Assembly: GCF_013267355.1 (NCBI RefSeq)
Contig: NZ_CP053985.1
Coordinates: 1,054,001 to 1,118,000, forward strand
Length of the DNA stretch: 64,000 bases
Source of the DNA: Achromobacter pestifer
Lineage (GTDB): Bacteria; Pseudomonadota; Gammaproteobacteria; Burkholderiales; Burkholderiaceae_B
Direction of reading: 5' to 3'
Of this stretch, positions 39,594 through 48,367 are shown in pieces. Below the pieces are notes generated by a model. That model was not told the DNA's origin. It did not search any database and was given only the letters and a program-made list of their open reading frames with translations. Position numbers and translations under genes: made by a program. Position 1 is the stretch's first letter. Every line of letters starts with the position of its first letter.

Positions 39594-40232
39594 TCAGGCG
39601 GCTTGCGGCGTCAACAGGTGCGCGGAAAGCCGCAGAGTGTCGATGGCGGCGCGGAGCATGCGCTCGACGCGCGGCCATATATCGCCCTTCAGGCGATCGG
39701 ACCAGCAGATGCTGCCGAACACTCCATCGATCAAGGAGTGCAGGTAGATATTGGACAGACGCACGTCCAGCGCGCGCGGCAGGTCGTCGCGCCTGACCGC
39801 GGCGCGCAGCAATTTCTCCGAGGTACGCAGGGCATGCCGCTCCCACAGGTCGCGGCGACGCAGCAGCGGCGCATTCTCGTCACTGTGTTCGCACTTCAGG
39901 TAAAGGATTTCCAGCACGCGCTGCACCGATCCTTCCTCCGCGTAGATCTGGATGTACTGGCGCATGGAGGTATAGAGCGATTCCAGCGCCTCGCCCTCCG
40001 TCGACACCTGGGTCAGCGACGCCGCCTCGCCCAGCGCGCGGTCGCACATGGCGATGCAGACGTCGATCTTGTTCTTGTAATGGCCGTAGACGGCGCCCCT
40101 GGATACGCCCGCATAGTCGGCAATGTCGCTCATGGTGGTGCCAGCCACCCCTTTCGACAGGAACACGTGCTCCGCCGCATCCAGGATGCGGTCGCGGGTG
40201 CGTTGGGACTCTTCTTTCGTCTTGCGGGCCAT
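39594..40232 (-). CDS. axyZ: TetR-family repressor AxyZ of the AxyXY-OprZ pump
   Basis: A 212-residue TetR protein. The HTH spans about residues 30-50 (TTMSDIADYAGVSRGAVYGHY), and the C-terminal domain resembles the AcrR/TtgR group. It is divergent from a MexXY-like operon, the arrangement of axyZ-axyXY-oprZ in Achromobacter. Val29 matches the site where I recall V29G de-repressing the pump in resistant isolates; this copy has the wild-type Val. AAGGAGG lies seven bases before the start. Its leader carries a terminator-like hairpin. Confidence 0.85.
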   Translation of the reverse strand: MARKTKEESQRTRDRILDAAEHVFLSKGVAGTTMSDIADYAGVSRGAVYGHYKNKIDVCIAMCDRALGEAASLTQVSTEGEALESLYTSMRQYIQIYAEEGSVQRVLEILYLKCEHSDENAPLLRRRDLWERHALRTSEKLLRAAVRRDDLPRALDVRLSNIYLHSLIDGVFGSICWSDRLKGDIWPRVERMLRAAIDTLRLSAHLLTPQAA

Positions 40233-40265
40233 GCGGGGACCTCCTTCTTAAAAAAAATCGGCTGC

Positions 40266-40298
40266 AAAAAAACGGCGACTTCAAAACAAGAAGCCGCC
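40266..40298 (-). terminator. Terminator-like hairpin in the axyZ leader
   Basis: GGCGACTTC (40274-40282) pairs with GAAGCCGCC (40290-40298), with one G-U in RNA and a 7-base loop. Read toward axyZ, the stem is followed by seven T (complement of A 40266-40272). On the plus strand it is followed by five T. It stands 34 bases before the axyZ start codon. Confidence 0.75.
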
Positions 40299-40330
40299 TT
40301 TTTCGTCACTGTGAATAAGTGTGAAGCGGG

Positions 40331-40360
40331 AGCATACTTCCGAACAAAATAATTAATCAA
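40331..40360 (-). promoter_or_regulatory. Candidate axyZ promoter
   Basis: On the minus strand TTGATT (40360-40355), an 18-base spacer and TATGCT (40336-40331) form a plausible sigma-70 promoter. Transcription would start near 40324, giving a leader of about 90 bases that contains the terminator-like hairpin. Confidence 0.5.
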
Positions 40361-40374
40361 GCGTGACGGATTAA
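40353..40374. promoter_or_regulatory. Dyad operator candidate in the axyZ-axyX intergenic region
   Basis: TTAATC (40353-40358) and GATTAA (40369-40374) are perfect inverted arms, 16 bases centre to centre, one and a half helical turns. The left arm overlaps the candidate axyZ -35 box. It is a good candidate for AxyZ binding. Confidence 0.5.
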
Positions 40375-40457
40375 ATGATAGACTCGCTTCCCCACGCGGG
40401 AAAGTCGGCGCCTTTCCCCACCTCAGCCCTCCCCGGGCCCATCAGATAATTTTAAAA

Positions 40458-41669
40458 ATGAAGCAAAGAGTCTCTCTACGCACGCTCGCCCTTTCTTCCG
40501 TATTAATTCTTATTACCGGTTGCTCGAAACCGGAAACCCAAGCAGCCGCCGAGGCACCCGCCGAAGTCGGCGTCATCGTCGCCGCGGCCACGCCCACCAG
40601 CGTCGCCACCGATTTGCCGGGCCGGCTGGAGCCCTACCGCGAGGCCGAGGTACGCGCACGCGTGGCCGGCATCGTCACCGCGCGCCTGTACGAGGAAGGC
40701 CAGGACGTGGCGCGCGGCGCCGCCCTGTTCCAGATCGACCCCGCGCCGCTGCAGGCCGCCTACGATTCCGAAGCCGCGAACCTGGCGCGCGCGCAGGCGA
40801 ACCTGTCCGCCGCCGCAGACAAGCTGCGCCGCTACGCCGACCTGGTGTCGGACCGCGCCATCAGCGAACGCGATCACGCCGAAAGCGTGGCGCAGGAACG
40901 CCAGGCGCGGGCCGAAGTCGCCCTGGCCCGCGCCAACCTGCAAAGCGCCAAGCTGAAGCTGGATTACGCACGCGTCACCTCGCCCATCGACGGCCGGGCG
41001 CGGCGCGCGCTGGTGACCGAAGGCGCGCTGGTGGGCGAAGGCCAGGCCACGCCGCTGACGGTGGTGCAGCAGATCGATCCCATCTACGTGAACTTCGCCC
41101 AACCCGCCGCCGAAGTGATGCAGCTGCAGAAGCAGATCCGCGCAGGCGCGCTGGAAGGCGTGGCGCCGGACCAGGTGCGGGTGCGCCTCGTGCTGCCCGA
41201 CGGCTCCGAGTACGGGCGCGGCGGCACGCTGTCGTTCGCCGACCTGGCGGTGGATCCGGGCACGGACAACGTCACGATGCGGGCGCTGTTCGAGAACCCC
41301 GGCCGCGACCTGCTGCCGGGCATGTACGTGCGGGTGCGGCTGGAGCAGGCGATCAACCGCGACACCTACCTGGTGCCGCGCAATGCCCTGCTGCGCAGCG
41401 CCGAAGGCGCGCATGTGCTGGCCGCCGGCCCCGACGGAGAGCTGAAGAAGATTGCCGTCACCGCGCAGCGGCTGCAGGGTCCCAACTGGATCGTCACGCA
41501 GGGATTGGCGGGCGGCGAACGCATCGTCGTCGAAAACGCCGCGCACTTGGCGGCGGGACAGAAAATCAAACCGGTGGAGCGGGCCGCGCCCAGTGCACAA
41601 GCCCCAGCCGCCGGCAACCCGGAGGCCGGCGTCCAGGCAAGGACGCCCGCCGCGGGCCAAAAAGGATAA
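40458..41669 (+). CDS. axyX: RND efflux periplasmic adaptor AxyX
   Basis: A 403-residue membrane-fusion lipoprotein. The lipobox LITGC puts the lipidated cysteine at C22. The layout is the usual beta-barrel, lipoyl (GLEPYREAEVRARVAGIV), alpha-hairpin (about 95-170) and membrane-proximal domains. Together with AxyY and OprZ it forms a MexXY-type pump known in Achromobacter for intrinsic aminoglycoside, tetracycline and macrolide resistance. It is divergent from axyZ. The leader has no strong ribosome binding site. Confidence 0.9.
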   Translation: MKQRVSLRTLALSSVLILITGCSKPETQAAAEAPAEVGVIVAAATPTSVATDLPGRLEPYREAEVRARVAGIVTARLYEEGQDVARGAALFQIDPAPLQAAYDSEAANLARAQANLSAAADKLRRYADLVSDRAISERDHAESVAQERQARAEVALARANLQSAKLKLDYARVTSPIDGRARRALVTEGALVGEGQATPLTVVQQIDPIYVNFAQPAAEVMQLQKQIRAGALEGVAPDQVRVRLVLPDGSEYGRGGTLSFADLAVDPGTDNVTMRALFENPGRDLLPGMYVRVRLEQAINRDTYLVPRNALLRSAEGAHVLAAGPDGELKKIAVTAQRLQGPNWIVTQGLAGGERIVVENAAHLAAGQKIKPVERAAPSAQAPAAGNPEAGVQARTPAAGQKG

Positions 41670-41675
41670 ACCGCA

Positions 41676-44600
41676 ATGGCGCGTTTTTTTATCGATCGCC
41701 CAGTCTTCGCTTGGGTGATCTCGCTGCTGATCGTGCTGATCGGCATCCTGTCGATCCGTGCGCTGCCCGTGGCGCAGTATCCGGACATCGCACCGCCGGT
41801 GGTCAACGTCGGCGCCAGCTACCCGGGCGCCTCGGCCAAGGTGGTCGAAGAAGCCGTCACCGCCATCATCGAACGCGAGATGAACGGCGCCCCGGGGTTG
41901 ATGTACACCTCGTCCAGCAGCGACTCGACAGGCTGGGCCAGCATCAACCTGACCTTCAAGCAAGGCACCAACCCGGACCTGGCGGCCGTGGAAGTGCAGA
42001 ACCGCCTCAAGGCGGTGGAGCCGCGCCTGCCGGAATCGGTGCGCCGCGACGGCGTGCGCGTGGAGAAGGCGGCCGACAACATCCAGCTGGTGGTATCGCT
42101 GAAGTCGGACGGCGGGCTGGATGACATCCAGCTGGGCGAACTGGCCGCGTCCAACGTGCTGCAGGCGCTGCGCCGCGTGGAAGGCGTGGGCAAGGTGCAG
42201 TCGTTCGGCGCGGAAGCCGCCATGCGCATCTGGCCGGATCCGGCCAAACTGACGGCCATGTCCCTGACCCCGGGCGACATCGTCTCGGCCCTGCGCAGCC
42301 ACAACGCGCGCGTCACCATCGGCGAACTGGGCAACCAGGCCGTGCCCAAGGACGCGCCGCTGAACGCCAGCATCGTGGCCGGCGAATCGCTGCGCACGCC
42401 CGAGCAGTTCGGCAATATCCCGCTGCGCGCGCAGCCGGACGGCGCCACCCTGCGCCTGAAGGACGTGGCCCGGGTCGAGCTGGGCGGCACCGACTACATG
42501 TACCTGTCGCGCGTGAACGGCATGACCGGCACGGGTCTGGGCATCAAGCTGGCGCCAGGCTCGAACGCGGTGGAAACCACCAAGCGCATCCGCGCGACCA
42601 TGCAGGAGCTGGCCCAGTACTTCCCGCCGGGCGTGACCTGGGACATCCCGTACGAGACCTCAACCTTCGTGGAGATCTCCATCAAGAAGGTGCTGATGAC
42701 GCTGCTGGAAGCCGTGGCCCTGGTGTTCTGCGTGATGTACCTGTTCATGCAGAACTTCCGCGCCACGCTGATTCCGACGCTGGTAGTGCCGGTGGCCCTG
42801 CTGGGCACGCTGGGCGTGATGCTGGGGCTGGGCTATTCCATCAACGTGCTGACGATGTTTGGCATGGTGCTGGCCATCGGCATCCTGGTGGACGACGCCA
42901 TCGTGGTGGTGGAAAACGTCGAACGGATCATGGCCGAGGAAGGCCTGCCGCCGCGCGAGGCCACGGTCAAGGCCATGGGCCAGATCAGCGGCGCCATCGT
43001 GGGCATCACGGTGGTGCTGGTGTCGGTGTTCGTCCCCATGGCGTTCTTCGACGGCGCGGTGGGCAACATCTATCGACAGTTCGCCGTGACGCTGGCCGTG
43101 TCGATCGCCTTCTCGGCTTTCCTGGCTCTGTCGCTGACGCCGGCGTTGTGCGCCAGCATGCTCAAGCCGATCGCTGCGGGCCACCACGAGAAGCGCGGCT
43201 TCTTCGGCTGGTTCAACCGGGCCTTCGCGCGCCTGACCACGCGCTACACGGCGCGGGTGTCGGGCGTGCTGGCCCGTCCGGCGCGCTTCGGCCTGGCCTA
43301 TCTGGCGGTGATCGCCGCGGTGGCGCTGCTGTTCGCGCGCCTGCCCTCCTCCTTCCTGCCGGACGAAGACCAGGGCAGCTTCATGGCCATGGTCATCCTG
43401 CCCCAGGGCTCGCCGCAAGCCGAGACCATGGCGATGGTGAAGGAGGTCGAGCGCTACATGATGGAGCACGAGCCCGTCGAGTACGTATATTCGGTCAACG
43501 GCTTCAGCAACTACGGCAGCGGCCCCAACTCGGCCATGTTCTTCGTCACGCTGAAGGACTGGAAGCAGCGCGGCGGCGCCGACCTGCATGTGAACGCGGT
43601 GGTGGAGCGCATCAACGCCGCCTTCGCCGACCACAAGAACGTCATGGTGCATGCGCTGAATTCCCCGCCGTTGCCGGACCTGGGATCCACCTCGGGCTTC
43701 GACTTCCGCCTGCAGGACCGCGCCGGGCTGGGCTACGAGGCCCTGACCCAGGCGCGCCAGCAATTGCTGGCGGCGGCGGCCAAGCATCCCGCGCTGGCGG
43801 AGGTCGTTTTCGCCGGCCAGGAAGAAGCGCCGCAGCTGGAGCTGCGCGTCGACCGCGACAAGGCCCAGGCCATGGGCGTGCCCTTGGACGAGATCAACAC
43901 CGCCCTGGCGGTGATGTACGGCTCGGACTACATCGGCGATTTCATGCTCAATGGCCAGGTGCGGCGCGTGACCGTGCAGGCAGACGGCAAGAGCCGCGTC
44001 GACATGGAGGACGTCTCGCGCCTGCACGTGCGCAACCTGCAGGGGCAGATGGTGCCGCTGTCGGCCTTCGCCACCCTGAAATGGTCGATGGGACCGCCGC
44101 AGCTCAACCGCTACAACGGCTTCCCCTCGTTCACCATCAACGGCTCGGCCGCCCCCGGACACAGCAGCGGCGAGGCCATGCGCGCCATCGAGGCGCTGGC
44201 TGCGGAGCTGCCGCGCGGCATTGGCTTCGACTGGTCGGGCCAGTCCTATGAGGAACGCCTGTCCGGCAACCAGGCGCCGGTGCTGTTCGCGCTGTCGGTG
44301 CTGGTCGTGTTCCTGGCCCTGGCCGCGCTGTACGAAAGCTGGTCCATCCCGCTGGCGGTGATCCTGGTGGTGCCGCTGGGCGTGATCGGCGCGGTGCTGG
44401 GCGTGACGCTGCGCGGCATGCCCAACGACATCTACTTCAAGGTCGGCCTCATCGCCACCATCGGGCTATCGGCCAAGAACGCGATCCTGATCGTGGAAGT
44501 GGCCAAGGACCTGGTGCGCGACGGCCAGGGCATCGTGTCCGCCACCTTGGAGGCGGCAAGACTGCGGCTGCGGCCCATCGTGATGACCTCGCTGGCCTTC

Positions 44601-44813
44601 GGCGTGGGCGTATTGCCCCTGGCGCTGGCCACCGGGGCGGCTTCGGGCGCCCAGGCCGCGATCGGCACGGGCGTGCTGGGCGGCATCGTCACCGCGACGG
44701 TGCTGGCCATCTTCCTGGTGCCGCTCTTCTTTCTTATCGTGGGCCGCGTGCTAGGCATGCGCGTGCGCCCCTCGCGTCCACAAGGCCGTGAAACGCTGGA
44801 GACCTCGCCATGA
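41676..44813 (+). CDS. axyY: RND multidrug efflux transporter AxyY
   Basis: 1045 residues, the same length as MexY. An inner-membrane HAE-1 proton antiporter with 12 helices and two large periplasmic loops. The proton-relay aspartates in helix 4 are D406 and D407 (GILVDDAIVVVENVERI). It starts MARFFIDRPVFAWVIS, typical of AcrB/MexY. Six bases separate it from axyX, and its stop overlaps oprZ (ATGA). Confidence 0.92.
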   Translation: MARFFIDRPVFAWVISLLIVLIGILSIRALPVAQYPDIAPPVVNVGASYPGASAKVVEEAVTAIIEREMNGAPGLMYTSSSSDSTGWASINLTFKQGTNPDLAAVEVQNRLKAVEPRLPESVRRDGVRVEKAADNIQLVVSLKSDGGLDDIQLGELAASNVLQALRRVEGVGKVQSFGAEAAMRIWPDPAKLTAMSLTPGDIVSALRSHNARVTIGELGNQAVPKDAPLNASIVAGESLRTPEQFGNIPLRAQPDGATLRLKDVARVELGGTDYMYLSRVNGMTGTGLGIKLAPGSNAVETTKRIRATMQELAQYFPPGVTWDIPYETSTFVEISIKKVLMTLLEAVALVFCVMYLFMQNFRATLIPTLVVPVALLGTLGVMLGLGYSINVLTMFGMVLAIGILVDDAIVVVENVERIMAEEGLPPREATVKAMGQISGAIVGITVVLVSVFVPMAFFDGAVGNIYRQFAVTLAVSIAFSAFLALSLTPALCASMLKPIAAGHHEKRGFFGWFNRAFARLTTRYTARVSGVLARPARFGLAYLAVIAAVALLFARLPSSFLPDEDQGSFMAMVILPQGSPQAETMAMVKEVERYMMEHEPVEYVYSVNGFSNYGSGPNSAMFFVTLKDWKQRGGADLHVNAVVERINAAFADHKNVMVHALNSPPLPDLGSTSGFDFRLQDRAGLGYEALTQARQQLLAAAAKHPALAEVVFAGQEEAPQLELRVDRDKAQAMGVPLDEINTALAVMYGSDYIGDFMLNGQVRRVTVQADGKSRVDMEDVSRLHVRNLQGQMVPLSAFATLKWSMGPPQLNRYNGFPSFTINGSAAPGHSSGEAMRAIEALAAELPRGIGFDWSGQSYEERLSGNQAPVLFALSVLVVFLALAALYESWSIPLAVILVVPLGVIGAVLGVTLRGMPNDIYFKVGLIATIGLSAKNAILIVEVAKDLVRDGQGIVSATLEAARLRLRPIVMTSLAFGVGVLPLALATGAASGAQAAIGTGVLGGIVTATVLAIFLVPLFFLIVGRVLGMRVRPSRPQGRETLETSP

Positions 44814-46192
44814 AGGCTATGGCAATGACCCTGCTTGCGCTGGCCCTGGCCGGCTGCTCGCTGGCCCCCAAGTACGAACGTCCGGCGGCGCCGGTCCCGC
44901 AGGCCTATGACACGCCCGCCGCGAACGGGCAGGCGGCCATGCCGCAGGATTGGCGCGATTACTTCAACGACCCGGCGCTGCAGGCCTGGATCGCCGCCGC
45001 GCTCGAGAACAACCGCAACCTGCGGGTGGCGGCGTTGCGCATCCAGGAAGCCCGGGCGCTGTATGGCGTGCAGCAGGCCGACCGCCTGCCGTCCATCGAC
45101 GGCACGGGCGAGTTCAGCCGCGGCCGCGGCGCGGAGCCCGGCCAGCCGCGCATGCCGGTGGCCGACCGCTACCGCGCCGCCATCGGCATCGCCGCGTTCG
45201 AACTGGATTTCTTCGGCCGCGTGAAGAGCCTGAGTGACGCCGCGCTGTCGCGCTATCTGGCCAGCGAGGAAGCGCATCGCGCCGCCACGCTGTCGCTGGT
45301 GTCGGAGACGGCCGCGGCTTACTTCAACCAGCGCTCGCTGGCGGAGCAACTGCGCCTGACCGAGAGCACGCTGGCGCTGCGCGAAGCCTCGCTCAAGCTC
45401 ACCCAGCGCCGCTACGACGCGGGGCTGGAAACGGCCGTGGGGCTGCGCACCGCGCAGATGCTGGTGGAATCCTCGCGCGCCACGCATGCCGAACTGAGCC
45501 GGGAATACCGCCAGGCCGTGCATACGCTGGGAATGCTGGCGGGAGACTTCTCCCTGCCGCCCGACACCGAGGCCGTCACGCTGGAAAGCCAGAGCCTGAC
45601 ACCGCTGGCCGCGGGCCTGCCCTCCGCCCTGCTGATCCGGCGCCCGGACTTGCGCCAGGCCGAGGACACGCTGCGCGCCGCCAACGCCGACATCGGCGCG
45701 GCGCGCGCGGCGTTTTTCCCGTCGGTGCAGCTGACCACCGACATCGGCACCACGGCCGGCAGCTTCTCGGACCTGTTCGGTTCGGGCACGGGCACCTGGA
45801 CCTTCGCGCCCAAGCTCACGCTGCCCATCTTCAATGCCGGGCGCAACAGCGCCAATCTGTCGCTGGCGGAAACGCGCAAGGACATCGCGGTGGCCCAGTA
45901 CGAAGGCAGCATCCAGCAGGCCTTCCGCGAAGTGGCAGACGCGCTGTCCGCGCGCGATACGCTGCGCGCCCAGATCGACGCCCAGCGCAAGGTGCGCGAC
46001 GCGGACCGCGACCGCCAGCGCCTGACCGAAAGGCGCTACGAACGCGGCGTGGCCAGCTACCTGGAAATGCTGGAGGCGCAGCGCAGCCTGTTCGAGTCCG
46101 AACAGGAGTTCATCCGGCTGCAGCAGCGCCGGCTGGTCAATGCGGTGGAACTGTACAAGGCGCTGGGCGGCTGGGAGCAGCCCGGATCATGA
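44810..46192 (+). CDS. oprZ: Outer-membrane efflux channel OprZ
   Basis: A 460-residue OprM/NodT-family lipoprotein with lipobox LAGC (C16), N-terminal APKYERP and two repeats of the TolC fold. It completes the AxyXY tripartite pump; its P. aeruginosa counterpart MexXY lacks its own channel gene. A second ATG at 44819 is possible. Its stop lies only four bases from the stop of the convergent SufR-like gene, without a terminator between. Confidence 0.9.
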   Translation: MKAMAMTLLALALAGCSLAPKYERPAAPVPQAYDTPAANGQAAMPQDWRDYFNDPALQAWIAAALENNRNLRVAALRIQEARALYGVQQADRLPSIDGTGEFSRGRGAEPGQPRMPVADRYRAAIGIAAFELDFFGRVKSLSDAALSRYLASEEAHRAATLSLVSETAAAYFNQRSLAEQLRLTESTLALREASLKLTQRRYDAGLETAVGLRTAQMLVESSRATHAELSREYRQAVHTLGMLAGDFSLPPDTEAVTLESQSLTPLAAGLPSALLIRRPDLRQAEDTLRAANADIGAARAAFFPSVQLTTDIGTTAGSFSDLFGSGTGTWTFAPKLTLPIFNAGRNSANLSLAETRKDIAVAQYEGSIQQAFREVADALSARDTLRAQIDAQRKVRDADRDRQRLTERRYERGVASYLEMLEAQRSLFESEQEFIRLQQRRLVNAVELYKALGGWEQPGS

Positions 46193-46196
46193 CGGA

Positions 46197-46853
46197 TCAG
46201 CCGGCCTTGTCGATGCGGTAGGCGCAACGGCGCGCGCCCGCGAGGATATGTTCTTCGCGGCGCACCCGGACTTCTTCTCCGAGCACCTTGTGGAAGAGTT
46301 CCAGCTCGCTGCGGCAAAAGCCCATACAGGCTTTGGCCGCGGAACAGATCGGGCAATGGTTCTCGATGAAGAGGAAGTCCGGGCCGTCCTTGCGCAGCTC
46401 GGCCATGTAGCCTTCGGCGCTGCGGACTTCCACCAGCCGCTCCAGCCGCTCCTTCAGGCTGCGGGCGCCCTGCATGGCCTGGCGATAGCCGCTGAGCATG
46501 GCGGCTTCGCGCGCCTGGATCAGCTTTTCGATGCCCTCTTCGCCGAACACCTGGCGCACCGCGCCCAGCATCTGCACCGTCATTTCGGCATGCGTGTCCG
46601 GAAAACGGCCATGCCCGGCATCGGTCAGGAACCATATCTGCGTGGGCCGGCCCCGGCCCGCGCTGTGGCTTTCGGAATCCACCAGTCCTTCCGCATGCAA
46701 GCGCGTCATCTGCTGACGCACGGCCTCGGCCGTCACGTCCATGGCCTTGGCGATGACCGCGACGGATTGCGGACCGCGCGTCTTCAGGATCATGAGCACG
46801 CGGTCGGCGGGCTGATGCTCCCAGACCACGGGATGGGACGGACTGTCAGACAT
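46197..46853 (-). CDS. SufR-like winged-helix regulator with Cys cluster
   Basis: 218 residues. The N-terminal winged helix (about 15-75: VLMILKTRGPQSVAVIAKAMDVTAEAVRQQM) resembles SufR/DeoR-type regulators. C167, C170, C176 and C180 (NHCPICSAAKACMGFC) plus C210 give C-x12-C-x29-C, close to the spacing of [4Fe-4S]-binding SufR. It may sense redox state or iron-sulfur status. It lies 53 bases behind the outer-membrane gene of the second RND operon, on the same strand, so it may be the last gene of that operon. I do not see suf genes here. Confidence 0.78.
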   Translation of the reverse strand: MSDSPSHPVVWEHQPADRVLMILKTRGPQSVAVIAKAMDVTAEAVRQQMTRLHAEGLVDSESHSAGRGRPTQIWFLTDAGHGRFPDTHAEMTVQMLGAVRQVFGEEGIEKLIQAREAAMLSGYRQAMQGARSLKERLERLVEVRSAEGYMAELRKDGPDFLFIENHCPICSAAKACMGFCRSELELFHKVLGEEVRVRREEHILAGARRCAYRIDKAG

Positions 46854-46906
46854 GGATGTGGATACTCCGGATATGTGCCTATGGTGCCACGAACCGCGCC
46901 CGCCGG

Positions 46907-48352
46907 TCAGCCGGAGGCGGCCTGTTGGTCCAGCGAGGGCGCTTCCCATCCGCCCCCCAGCGCCTTGTACAGCGCGATCAGGCGGGTATAGGACTCGGTT
47001 TCGGCCACGGCCACGGCGTCCTGGGCGCGCAAAAGCGTACGCTGCGCGTCCAGCACCGTCAAATAAGGGGTGCTGCCTTCGCGATAGCGCAACTGCGCCA
47101 GTTCCGCCGCCCTGCCGCTGTACGCGGCAGCCTGCGCCAGGCTGCCCAGACGCTGCTGGGTCTGACCGTATTCCGTCAGGGCCGATTCCAGTTCCTCGAC
47201 CGCCCGCAGCACGGTCAGCTCATAGCTGGCGACGGCGCCGTCAGCGCGCGCCACCGCGCCGCGCTTGCGCGCCAGCGCCGTGGGCAGGTGGAAGGCGGGC
47301 CAGTTGGCAGTGGCCGCCACGCTGAACGCGCGGCTGGCCGATGAACCGAAGTCCGCGCCGCGCAAGGCGACGAAGCCCAGGAATCCGCCCAGGTCGATGC
47401 GCGGATACAGTTCGGCGGTCGCCACGCCCACGTCGGCGTTGGCGGCAGCCATGCCGCGTTCGGCCGCCAGCACGTCCGGCCGGCGCGACAGCAAGGCGCT
47501 CACGTCGCCGATCGGCAGGCGGGTATCCAGCGGCGCCAACGCCTTGCCCGCGTCCAGTTCGCCCAGCTCCACCGGCCGCAGGCCCGCCAGCACCGCGATC
47601 CGGTACTGCGCCAGTCGCCGGGCCGCGACCTGCACCGGCACGCTGGCCTGCACGGTCTCCAGTTCGGCGCGCGCGCTGGCCAGGTCGCCTTCGTCGCCAC
47701 GGCCGGCCGCCACCATGGCCTGGATCACGCGCAGGCTGTCGCGCTGGCTCTGCAGGTTGGCGCGCGCCACGGCCAGGCGCTGTTCCGCGCCGCGCAGCTC
47801 GAAATAGTTGCGCGCCACTTCCGCGGCCACCACGATGCGGGTCTGGGCCAGGTCCGCGGCCTGCGCCTCGCTGCGCGCGGCGGCGCCCTCGGTGGCCCGG
47901 CGCAGCCGGCCGAACAGGTCCAGCTCCCAGGTGGCGTCGAAGCCCGCCCGGTAGCTCTCGGCCAGGTTGCGCTGGCCGGTGGCTCCTGCATTGGCCTGGG
48001 ACAGGCTGCGTTCATAGCCCCCGCCCAGCGTGACCGCCGGCAGCTGGTCCAGTTCCTTCTCGTCCAGCGCCGCGCGCGATTCGGCCAGGCGCGCCTGGGC
48101 CATGCGGATGTCGAGATTGCGGGACAGCGCCAGATCGATCAGCCGGTCCAGCTGGGGGTCCTGCAATTGCTTCCACCAGTCGCGCTGCAGCTGGTCGGTG
48201 GAGAACAGGGCCTGCTCGGGGCTGGCCAGCGCCACGGGCGCGGCCTGGGGTTTCTGGTAATCGGGGCCGACGGCGCAACCGGCAGTGGCCAGCGCGGCCA
48301 GCAGCACGGCCGCGCCGCGGCGCAAGCGTAGGGAGAGTTGTGGATGCTTCAT
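46907..48352 (-). CDS. Outer-membrane efflux lipoprotein, NodT/OprM family (second RND set)
   Basis: A 481-residue TolC-fold lipoprotein with lipobox TAGC (C26) followed by AVGPDYQKP. It belongs to the MexHI-OpmD-like operon read on the minus strand, after the transporter gene and 15 bases from it. It should form the outer channel for that pump. Confidence 0.9.
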   Translation of the reverse strand: MKHPQLSLRLRRGAAVLLAALATAGCAVGPDYQKPQAAPVALASPEQALFSTDQLQRDWWKQLQDPQLDRLIDLALSRNLDIRMAQARLAESRAALDEKELDQLPAVTLGGGYERSLSQANAGATGQRNLAESYRAGFDATWELDLFGRLRRATEGAAARSEAQAADLAQTRIVVAAEVARNYFELRGAEQRLAVARANLQSQRDSLRVIQAMVAAGRGDEGDLASARAELETVQASVPVQVAARRLAQYRIAVLAGLRPVELGELDAGKALAPLDTRLPIGDVSALLSRRPDVLAAERGMAAANADVGVATAELYPRIDLGGFLGFVALRGADFGSSASRAFSVAATANWPAFHLPTALARKRGAVARADGAVASYELTVLRAVEELESALTEYGQTQQRLGSLAQAAAYSGRAAELAQLRYREGSTPYLTVLDAQRTLLRAQDAVAVAETESYTRLIALYKALGGGWEAPSLDQQAASG

Positions 48353-48367
48353 GATGATTTCCTTGGG

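Noticed and set aside
40130..40360. 76-codon minus-strand frame over the axyZ start and its leader
   Set aside because: Out of frame with axyZ, and it begins upstream of the likely promoter; considered only as a possible part of an attenuation mechanism.
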